Assembly (NCBI GenBank): GCA_016213435.1
Contig: JACRAL010000001.1
Coordinates: 1-51,977 of the forward strand
Direction: 5' to 3'
DNA from: Bacteroidota bacterium
GTDB taxonomy: Bacteria; Bacteroidota; Bacteroidia; Palsa-948
Length of the DNA: 51,977 nt
In this document: piece after piece, positions 1-12,000 of the stretch
Layout: every line of letters starts with the position of its first letter
Numbering within the stretch: the first letter of the stretch is position 1
Notes under the pieces: model-generated
What the model was told of the DNA's origin: nothing
What the model saw: the letters and a program-made list of their open reading frames with translations, nothing else
Database searches by the model: none
Position numbers and translations under genes: made by a program

Positions 1-1
1 T

Positions 2-3000
2 CCGACCATAGGCGCAGTAACGACTGCGGGTAATGGCACCTACTCAGTAACAGCCACCGTAGGCGGCTGTACGGGCCCTGCAGGCACCACGAGCGTAACA
101 ATCAACCAGACCCCTGTAGCCCCAACGGCAGGCAGCAACAGTCCGATTTGTATAGGGGTTGATCTTAGTTTAACAGCTTCCAGTACAGGAATTACATATT
201 CATGGACGGGGCCGAATGGTTTTACTTCTACGTCACAGAATCCAGTTATTAGCGCTGCGACAACCGATGCTTCAGGAACTTATTCTGTCATAGCAACAGC
301 AGGAGGATGTACGGGAACTGCGGGAACTGTGAGTGTAACAGTGAGTCCACCTCCTGCTACGCCTACAGTCGGAAGTAACAGTCCGATTTGTTCAGGTACC
401 ACGTTAAGTTTAACAGCAAGCAATGTGGCAGGAGCAACTTACAATTGGAACGGACCAAACAGTTTCACGTCTTCCTCGCAGAATCCAACTATTGCAGCTA
501 TCACGACAGCGGGCAATGGCACCTATTCCGTAACAGCTACAGTGGGAGGATGTACAGGAGCGGCAGGAACAGTTTCTGTGACTATTAATCCAACTCCATC
601 TGCACCAACTGCAGGAAGTAATTCTCCGGTTTGTTCTGGACAAACTCTTTCTTTAACTGCAAGCACATCCGGAAGTCCTTCCTATTCATGGAGCGGACCC
701 AATAGTTTCACTTCTGCATTACAGAATCCAACTATAGGTGCTGTTACAACACTTGCCTCGGGCACATATTCAGTATTTGCCAATGCTGGCGGATGTATCG
801 GTCCGGTTGCAACTATTTCTGTAACGATCAATCAAACTCCTTCTGATCCTGCGGCAAGCAGCAATACTCCTGTTTGTATAGGCGGAAATTTAAGTTTAAC
901 AGCAAGTACCATCGGAGGAGCAACGTATGCATGGATCGGACCGAATAGTTTTACTTCTGCTTCACAAAATCCAACGATAGTAGGCGTTACAACAGCCGAA
1001 TCCGGAACCTATTCTGTAACAGCTACTGTTGCAGGTTGCACGGGACCTGTAGGAACTACTTCAGTGGTTGTCAATCCTCCTCCGGGCGCTCCAACTACCG
1101 GAAGCAATAGTGCTGTATGTTCGGGCAATACCTTATCTCTCACCGCAAGTACAATTGCAAGTGCAATTTATTCTTGGAGTGGTCCGAACAGCTTCACTTC
1201 TGCTTCACAAAATCCTACAATAGCAGGCGCCACAACAGCTGCCACCGGAACTTATTCGGTTACTGCAACCGTTCCCGGATGTATAACCGGACCTGCAGGA
1301 ACTACTTCAGTTACAATTAATCAAACTCCATCTGCTCCTACTCCAGGAAGCAACACTCCTATTTGCGCAGGAAGTACTTTATCTTTAACTGCAAATACAA
1401 TCGCAGGTGCAACTTATGCATGGACAGGCCCTAACTCATTCACCTCGGCATCGCAGAATCCAACGATAGCAGGTGCTACTACTGCTGCATCGGGAAATTA
1501 TTCAGTTACCGTAACAGTCAGTGGATGTACCGGTGCTGCCGGAACAACATCTGTAACGGTTAACCCGATACCTGCTGCTCCTACAGCCGGAAGCAATAGT
1601 CCGGTTTGCGTTGGTGGAACTTTATCTCTTACGGCAAGTACTATTGCCGGAGCAACGTACGCATGGAATGGTCCGAACAGTTTTACTTCGGCTGTAAAAA
1701 ATCCAACCGTTGCCGGTGTTTCCACTGCTGATGCAGGAACGTATTCTGTTAATGTTACTGTCAGCGGATGTACCGGTCCTGTTGGAACAGATTCTGTTGT
1801 CATTAATCCTCCTCCGGGTGCTCCAACAGCAGGAAGTAATACCCCAGTTTGTTCAGGACAAACATTGAGTTTAACTGCCAGTACTATTATCGGTGCATCA
1901 ACTTATAATTGGTCAGGACCAAATAGCTTTACTTCTGTTTCTCAGAATCCTACTATTGCAGCAGTTACCACATTGGCATCTGGCACTTATTCTGTAACTG
2001 CCACTGTACCCGGCTGCAGCACAAGTCCTGCCGGAACAACTACTGTTACCATCAATCAAACTCCTTCTGCACCTACAGCGGGCAACAGTGGTCCTTTGTG
2101 TACAGGTGATATGTTAACTTTAACTGCCAATACTATTTCAGGTGCAACGTATGCATGGAGCGGACCGAATAGTTTCACTTCCGCTTCACAGAATCCTATC
2201 ATAGCGAGTGTTACTACTTCTGAAGCCGGAACATATTCTGTAGTGGCTACTGCATCAGGATGTATAGGGCCAGTTGGAACTACTTCAGTAACGATTGCAC
2301 CACCACCTTCTGCTCCAACCGCTGGAAGCAATGCGCCTGTTTGTTCGGGACAAACCTTGAGTCTGACGGCTAGCACTATTGGAGGAGCAACTTATATTTG
2401 GACTGGTCCCAATAGTTTTTCCTCTGCTTTACAGAATCCTACAATTGCAAGTGTGACTACTTTGGGATCAGGTACGTATTCTGTAACAGCTAAAATTGGT
2501 AGTTGCACAGGTCCTGCTGGAACAACATCGGTAACCATTAATCAAACACCTGTTGCTCCAACAGCTGGAAGCAACAGTCCGATTTGCGCAGGGATAACAT
2601 TGAGCTTAACTGCAAGTACAGTTGGCACTTCAACTTATTCTTGGAACGGTCCAAATAGTTTTTCATCGGCATCTCAAAATCCAACCATTGCCGGAGCAAC
2701 TACGGCTGCAAGTGGAACGTATTCTGTCGTAGCAACAGAAAGTGGTTGTACAGGCCCAGTCGGTACAACTTCTGTAACAGTAAATCCAATTCCAGCTGTA
2801 TCTTCTGCGGGAAACAACGGACCACTTTGTACCGGAACCACCCTTAGTCTTACTGCAAATACTGTTGCCGGAGCAACGTATTCCTGGAACGGACCGAATG
2901 GTTTTACTTCCGCTTCACAAAATCCAACTGTAATAAATGTTTCTACTTCTGATGCAGGAACATATTCTGTTTCTGTAACTGTGTCTGGGTGTACAGGACC

Positions 3001-6000
3001 TGAGGAGACAACGTCTGTAACCATTGCGCCACCACCTGCTGCGCCCACTGCCGGAAATAATAGTCCTATTTGTTCGGGAAATACTTTATCACTGACTGCA
3101 AGTACTGTTTCCGGTGCTACATATTTGTGGAGTGGACCGAATGGTTTTACTTCTGCTTCACAAAACCCTACAATAGCAGGTATCACAACTGCTGCATCTG
3201 GAACATATTCCGTAACAGCCACGGTAGGCGGATGCACTGGACCTGCAGGAACAACTTCTGTAACAATCAACCAAACCCCAACTGCACCCACAGCCGGAAG
3301 CAACAGTCCTGTTTGTGAAGGAAATAATTTATCACTTACAGCTAGTACCATTGCAGGCACAACTTATGCGTGGTCAGGACCTAATGGGTTCACTTCAGCT
3401 TCACAAAATCCTGTCATCACTCCTGCTGCCACATCAGATGCAGGAACTTATTCTGTGAACGTTACTTCTATTGCGAATGGATGTGTCAGTAACACTTCCA
3501 CCGTAACTATAATTGTAAACACAATTCCTGCTGCACCGGTTGCAGGAAACAACAGTACAATTTGTTCTGGCAGCACGCTTAGTTTAACTGCAAGCACCAT
3601 TGCTGGAGCAACGTATGCATGGAGTGGACCTAACAGCTTTACTTCTGCGGTAAAAAATCCAACCATAGCAAGCGTGACCACAGCTGCATCTGGTACTTAT
3701 TCTGTTTATGTTACAGTGAGCGGATGTTCTGGACCTTCAGGAACGACTTCTGTAACCATTAATCAAACACCGGCTCCTCCGACTATCGGAAGCAATTCAC
3801 CGGTTTGTTCAGGAAATGATATTAGTTTGACAGCAAACGGAACAGGTGCAACTTATAATTGGAGCGGACCAAGCAGTTTCACTTCTGCAAATCAAAATCC
3901 TCTTATCACAAGTGCGGCTACAACAAACTCAGGAACCTATTCTGTAACCACTACTTCTGCTTTAGGATGTACAAGCGCACGAAGCACAGCTACTGTTACT
4001 GTAAATCAAACGCCTGTTGCACCAACGGCAAACAGCAGTTCTCCTGTGTGTTCCGGACAAACGCTGAGTTTAACTGCAAGCAACACAGGAACAAGTTACA
4101 GTTGGAATGGACCTAACAGTTTCACATCCTCATCGCAAAATCCAACTATCGGCAGTGTTACAACTCTTGCTTCAGGAACCTATTCTGTAACAGCTACCAC
4201 AAGCGGATGTACAGGATCAGCAGGAACAGTTTCAGTTACGATAAATCAGACTCCAGCTGCTCCATCTGCCGGAAGCAACAGCCCGATTTGCGAAGGAGTA
4301 GATCTGAGTTTAACAGCAAGTACAGTCGGAAGCGGAAGTGCAACTTATGCATGGAGCGGACCAAATGGATTTACTTCTGTCTCTCAAGATCCCGTTATCT
4401 CTCCAACTACCACTGCTGATGACGGAACCTATTCAGTAATTGCAACAGAAAACGGATGTAGCGGAACGGCAGGAACTGTTTCGGTTACTATCAATGTTAC
4501 TCCAACTGCTCCTGTAGCCGGAAACAATGGTCCTGTTTGCGAAGGAAATACTATTTCTCTCACAGCAAGCACAGTAGCCGGAACAACTTATATATGGAGC
4601 GGACCGAATGGATTTACTTCCACTTCACAAAATCCAACTATTCTTGCTCCAACTACTGCTGATGCGGGTACCTATTCTGTTTCTGTTTCATCTATTGCTA
4701 ACGGATGTGTAAGCGCGGTAAGTACAAGTACAGTTATTGTAAATCCTCCACCTTCTGCACCAACCTTAGGAAGCAATTCTCCAGTTTGTTCCGGACAAAC
4801 GCTGAGTTTGACTTCAAGCACTCTTGTTGGAGCCACCTATGCATGGACGGGACCAAACAGCTTCACTTCATCTTTGCAAAATCCAGCCGTTGGTGTTGTT
4901 AGTACGCTTGCATCCGGAACTTATTCAATGACGGCAACGGTTGCAGGATGTCCTCCGCTTTCTACACAAACAGTTTCTGTTACCATTAATCAAACACCAA
5001 CTGCACCGGTTGCAGGAAGCAACACACCCGTTTGCGTTGGGAACGATATTTCACTTACAGCAAGTGCTACCGGAGCAACCTATAACTGGAGCGGACCCGG
5101 AGGATTTACTTCTGCTTCGCAGAATCCCGTTGTTACTCCTGCTTCAACAACCAATTCCGGCACTTATTCTGTAACCGCAACTTCTGTTGACGGATGTACA
5201 AGCAGTGTGAGGACAACCACTGTTACTGTCAATCCACCGTCTTTAGCTCCCGTTGCAGGAAGCAACAGTCCGTTGTGTTCAGGACAAACGCTTTCACTTA
5301 CTGCAAATACTATTTCCGGAGTAACCTATTCATGGAACGGTCCGAACGGCTTTACTTCTGCTTTGCAGAATCCAACTTTAGCTATTGCTACAACTGCTGA
5401 TGCAGGAACTTATTCTGTTACCGCTCTTGTTCCCGGCTGCGGTATAAGCCCTGCAGGAACTGTTTCTGTGACAATTAATCAGGTGCCTTCTGCTCCAACC
5501 GCAGGAAGCAATTCCACTGTATGTTCCGGACAGGATTTGAGTTTGACTGCTAATTCAGTTGGCGGAGCAACCTATTTATGGAACGGACCGAATGGATTTA
5601 CTTCTACTTCGCAAAATCCTGTGATCATAAGCGCTGCTACCCCCGATGCGGGAACGTACACAGTAAATTTAACTGTAAGCGGTTGTACAAGTCCTGATGC
5701 AACAGTGGATGCTTCCATCAATCAAACTCCTGTGACTCCATCTGCCGGAAGCAACAGCCCGATTTGCGAAGGACAGAATTTAAGTTTGACAGCAAGCGCA
5801 AGCGGAAGTCCGACTTATTCATGGAGCGGGCCGAACAGTTATTCTTCTGCTTCTCAGAATCCGGTTATCAACGGAGCAACAACCGCTGATGCGGGAACTT
5901 ATTCAGTGAACGTAACGGAAAATGGATGTACGAGTGCAGATACAATCATTAGTGTTATCATTAATCAAACACCTGTTGCTCCTGCAGCAGGAAGCAATAC

Positions 6001-9000
6001 TCCTGTTTGTTCCGGACAAACATTATCGCTCACAGCAAGTGCTGTAGGGGCAACCTATTCATGGAGCGGACCAAACGGATTTACTTCTGCTTCGCAGAAT
6101 CCGAGTATCATAAATGCTTTCGTTGCTGCTTCAGGAACCTATTCCGTATTTGCATCCACTGGAGGATGTGCAGGACCTGTGGGAATAACTTCTGTAACTG
6201 TAAATCCAACGCCTAATCCAACGGCAGTAAGTAACTCTCCTGTTTGTGAAGGAAATAATTTATCCCTCACAGCAAGCACGATTGCCGGAGCAACATACGC
6301 ATGGAGCGGACCAAACGGATTTACTTCTTCTTTGCAGAAACCAAGTATTGTCGGAGTGACTTCGGCAGATGCCGGTACTTATACTCTTTCGGTTACTTCT
6401 GCTTCCGGATGTGTGAGCAATCCTAAAACAGCTGTGGTTACGATTACACCTCCGATTATTGTAGATGCAGGTGTTGATCAAACAGTATGCGGAAATAATG
6501 CAACAGTTTCTCTGAACGGTTCTGTTTCGGGAGGCAGCACAACCGGACAATGGACTACTTCAGGAACCGGCACTTTTGTCCCGACAAGCACAACGCTGAA
6601 TGCAAATTATATTCCAACTGCAGCAGATACAGCTGCTGGAACCGTTACGCTAACATTGACATCTACAAATAATGGAGGATGTCCTGCAACTGTTAGTACC
6701 ATAACTATAACCATTACTAACGCTCCAGTTGCAAATGCAGGAGTAGATCAAACTGTTTGTTCGAATAATGCGAGCGTGTCGCTCAATGGTTCGGTAAATT
6801 CTGCTGCCACAGGCGGACTTTGGACAACATTAGGAAGTGGCAATTTTGTTCCGGATGCAACAACATTGAATGCTACTTATAATCCGAGCACCGCAGATAC
6901 AACTGCCGGTAATGTTATACTTGTGTTTACTACTACTGGAATCGGAAGTTGTAATGCCACAACAGATACGATGACACTTTTCTTTTCTCCTGCTCCAAGT
7001 GTTAATGCGGGAATCAGCACGGTTGCCTGCAAGAACAATGCGAATGTTCCCATCAATGGAACTTCTTCCACAGGAAGCGCAATCTGGACGACAACGGGAA
7101 CGGGAACATTTACGCCAACAGCAACAGCTCTTAGTGCAACTTATAATTCCAGTTCTGCCGATACAACTGCAGGGTCTGTGATTTTAGTTCTCACTTCTTC
7201 TAATAATGGCAGTTGCAATGCAGTGGATGACAGCATTACCATCACATATATTGACAAACCTATTGTAGATGCCGGATTGGATGTTACTGTTTGCGGAAAC
7301 AATGCTGGTGTTTCTCTCATTGGAACTTCAAATACCTTAAGCGGGGTTTGGACAACCTTTGATGGAAGTGGAACATTCACTCCCAATGCAAATTCGTTGA
7401 ATACAACTTATAATCCAAGCGCGGGAGATATTTCTGCAGGAAATTTAACTCTGGTGCTTTCTTCTTCAAACAATGGTACTTGTAATGTTGTAAGAGATAC
7501 GATGCTTGTCGCTATCACTCCGGCACCAACAGTTGATGCAGGTCTTGACCAAACAGTGTGTGCTAACAATGCGGTGATTACCTTGAATGGCTCGTTCACT
7601 ACATCATCAGGAGCAGGATGGACAACACTCGGAAGCGGAATCTTCTCTGACACTGCAAATATGAGTGCTACATACACTCCAAGTGCCGCTGATACTGCTG
7701 CAAGAAGTGTAACCATTATCCTTACGTCAACTGGAAACGGACTGTGCAATGCAGTAAGAGATACAATGCTTATCGATATTACTCCTGCTCCGTTTGTAAA
7801 TGCAGGAATAGATCAGACGCTTTGTTTCTCAAATGTGATTTCCACACTGAACGGAAGTTCTTCTACAGGAAGCGGGCAGTGGTCAACGCTCGGAAGCGGA
7901 ACATTTGGAAACACCTCTTTATTGATTACAACTTATACTCCGAGCAATACAGATACTTCAGTCGGAAATGTTAAACTCGTTCTGACTTCAGCCGGAAATG
8001 GAAGTTGCACTCCTGTTACTGATACGCTCATTATTGAATACACCAAACCTCCGGTTATAGATGCCGGAATCGATCAAACTGTGTGTGCGAATAATTTACT
8101 TGCAACACTGAACGGAACTTCTTCCACAACAGCAGGTATTTGGACAACTTCGGGAAGTGGAATATTTGCTCCGAATGATTCAACGCTGAATGCGACTTAT
8201 ACTCCAAGCGCTTCGGATATTTCAACCGGTACAGTTACATTGACATTGACTTCCATTGGCGGATGTGCGCCAGTTGCTGATTCCAGTGTTGTTACCATTG
8301 TTCCTTCTCCTACAGTAAATGCCGGAGCGAACCGATTCCTTTGCGCAGGAACAATGTCTGTTACTCTGAACGGAACTTCTTCCACAGGAAGCGGTCAGTG
8401 GTCAACTTCGGGAAGCGGAACGTTCTCTCCTGATGCAAACACATTGAATGCACAATATACGCTCAGTTCAGCTGACAGTGCTGCAGGCATTGTAACATTG
8501 TTTCTCTCTTCCAGCAATAATGGAAGCTGTAATGCTGTTGCCGACCTAATGCAAATTTTCATCACTCAGCCACCGGTTGCAAATGCAGGAAGCAATGCTA
8601 CTGTGTGCGGAAATAATTCTCTTCAACTCAACGGAGCTATTTCTGGAGGAAGCGGAAATGGAATTTGGAGTACACCAAATGGAAACGGAACATTCTCTCC
8701 CACAAATACTACACTGAACGCAGCTTATTCAGCAGTTAATGCCGATACCTTAGTTGGAAATGTTCTTCTGATTCTTACTTCGACAAACAACGGAGGATGT
8801 TCGTCTTCTTCAGATACCTTAATTGTTAAAGTTACTTCGGGTCCTGTTGCGAATGCAGGATCAGACCAGACAATATGCTCTAATAATCCGATTGCTCAGC
8901 TTAACGGATCGGTCATTAATGCTGCTGGCGGAGGATGGAAAACACTCGGAAGCGGAAGTTTCTCTCCCGATACTTTTTCGCTAAATTCAACTTATAATGC

Positions 9001-12000
9001 AAGCCCTGCAGATGTTGTTGCCGGTTCTGTGATTCTTGTTCTTGAAACTACAGGAAACGGACAATGCCAGCCCGTAACGGATACAATGCTTGTAACTTTT
9101 GGACCTTCACCGGTAGTAAATGCAGGAACAGATATTCCGGTATGTTTGGGCGATACTTCTGCACAGCTTAACGGAACGGTGAGTGGTGGTGCAACAACCG
9201 GACGATGGTCAACACTCGGTAGCGGAACATTTGCTCCGAACGATTCTACACTCAACGCAACTTATTTCTTAAGCAGTGCTGATACAGCTGCCGGAGGAGT
9301 AACACTTGTTTTGACAACAACTAATTTTGGCAATTGCATTGCGGTAACAGATACGGTTCTTATTAACATAACTCCTGCTCCGATTGTTTCGGCAGGATCG
9401 GATGTTACTGTGTGTGCGAACAACGATACGCTAATACTGAGCGGAAACATTACAGCTGGATCAACAACCGGTTATTGGTCAACTAATGGAACCGGAATAT
9501 TTACTCCTGATTCTTCTGCATTGAACGCAACCTATATACCGAGCGCAGCTGATACTACAGCGGGAAGCGTAACACTTACACTTACTTCCACCAATGGATG
9601 TCGAGTAGCAGCAGATTCATTGATATTGACAATTACTGATGCTCCTGTTGTGAGTGCAGGCGCTGATGTTTCTATCTGCGAAGGCGTAGCTGTTGCGCTG
9701 AATGGCTCAGTGAATTCTGTTGCAACAGGCGGACAATGGACTACTTCAGGAAACGGAACATTTACTCCGAATGATTCTACGCTCAATGCTTCCTATATCC
9801 CTGGCAACAATGATACAAGTAGTGTAACGCTTGTGCTCACGTCAACCGGAAACGGACAGTGTCTGGCTGTAACCGATATAATGAAAATTACCATTGGCAG
9901 AAAACCAATTGCAGAATTTGCTAACGCGCAGATTTGTACCGGACAGGCCGTTTTATTTAGCGATGCATCATCTGTTGTTGGCGTGAACGACACAATTGTT
10001 GCATGGAACTGGACGATAGACGGAGGATCTGCTGTTACTAAAAATTCTGTCCATACATATATTTCTTTAGGAACAGATTCTGTTAATTTAATTGTAACAA
10101 CAAACTTAGGATGCTCGGATACTGCAATGCACATTGTAAATGTTCATCCTTCGCCTGCTGCTTCATTCAGTTTCGCTGTTGATTGTCAGACAGATTCTAT
10201 TTACTTCTCGGATAATTCAACCCTTGCTTCCGGAAATATAGTTTCATGGAGCTGGAATTTAGGAGATGGAAATACCAGCACATCACAAAACCCTGTTCAT
10301 TCTTATACTACCGCAGGAACGTATACTGTAACGCTCAGCCTTACTTCAGATTCAGGATGCACGTCAACCGTTGTTAAAGCAGTTACACCTTGCGTTCATG
10401 TAACTGCGGATTTTGTTTCCTCATCTTCTACTTGTTCCGGTCAGACCATAGCATTTACGAATATGTCAACGGTAATGGCGGGTGACAGCATAATTGCGTG
10501 GAACTGGAATTTCGGAGATGGAGGATCTGATACTGTTCAGAATCCAATACACACATTTGTTCAGGCAGGAACAGATTCGGTTAAATTGATTGTAACGACT
10601 TTGCTTGGATCCACGGATACTGCAATGCATTTAGTAACCATCAATCCGTTACCAACTGTGTTGTTCGGCTACAAAGTAACCTGTCAATCGGATACTATTT
10701 CCTTCAGTGACAGTTCATCTATTACTACAGGAAATATAATTTTATGGAGATGGAATTTCGGAGATGGAGATACCAGCATATTGCAAAATCCTGTTCATTC
10801 CTATACTACTGCAGGAACATATACTGTAACACTCAGCATAATATCTGATTCAGGATGTACAGCAACTGTTATGCGATCAGCAACTCCGGGAAAACCTGTT
10901 ATTGCAGGATTTGCTAGTTCAACAGCATGTTCCGGTCAATCCATAACATTTACGGATACATCGCAGGCAATGAACGATACCATTGTTTCATGGAATTGGA
11001 CCATTGGCGGAAATACATTTACCACTCAAAATGTAAACTATACTTATACGGTTGGCGGAACAGACACTGTAACATTAATTGTAAGGGATAGTGCCGGATG
11101 TTCAGATACTGCGGTGCGCGTTGTAAATGTTTATCCTTCGCCCCTTGCTTCATACAGTTTCACTGTTGATTGTCTGAAAGATTCTGTTTACTTCGCAGAT
11201 AATTCAACCATTGTTTCAGGAAGTATAAGTATATGGAATTGGAATTTTGGAGATGGAAATATCAGCGCTTTACAAAATCCTGTTCATTCCTATACTGCTG
11301 CAGGAACGTACACTGTAACGCTCAGCATTACTTCTGATTCAGGATGCACATCTGTATTTGTTAGTACAGTTACATTCTGCACTCACGTAATTTCAGATTT
11401 TGTTTCGTCCACTTCTGTTTGTTCCGGTCAGACCATAGCATTTACAAACACGTCAACCGTAATGGCAGGTGACAGTATTATTTCATGGAACTGGAATTTC
11501 GGAGATGGCGTATCTGATACCACTCAGAATCCAACACACACATTTGTTCAGGCAGGAACGGATTCTGTTAAATTGATGGTAACCACTCTGCTTGGATCCA
11601 CGGATACTGCAATGCATCTTGTAACTATCAATCCTGCACCGGCTGCCTTGTTTGGATACACATTAACCTGTAAATCCGATTCTGTATTCTTCAGCGACAG
11701 TTCCTCTCTTGCTACAGGAAATATAATTTCATGGAACTGGAGTTTTGGAGATGGAAATACTTCCACCATGCAAAATCCTGTTCATTCATACAGCACCGCA
11801 GGAACATTTACAGTTACTTTGGCAGTTACTTCCGATTCGGGATGTACGGCAACTTATGTTGACTCTGTGAGCCCAGGCAAACCTGTTGTAGCATTGTTCT
11901 CATCTTCTGCTTCAACAACTTGTTCAGGACAACTCATCACATTTACAGATACCTCTATTTCAATGAACGGTACGGTTGCTTCCTGGAATTGGACTATTGA

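Noticed and set aside
410-11769. Many long open frames on the minus strand and in other frames of the adhesin
   Set aside because: They arise from the repeated, stop-poor sequence, show the same period as the repeats and have no family signatures.
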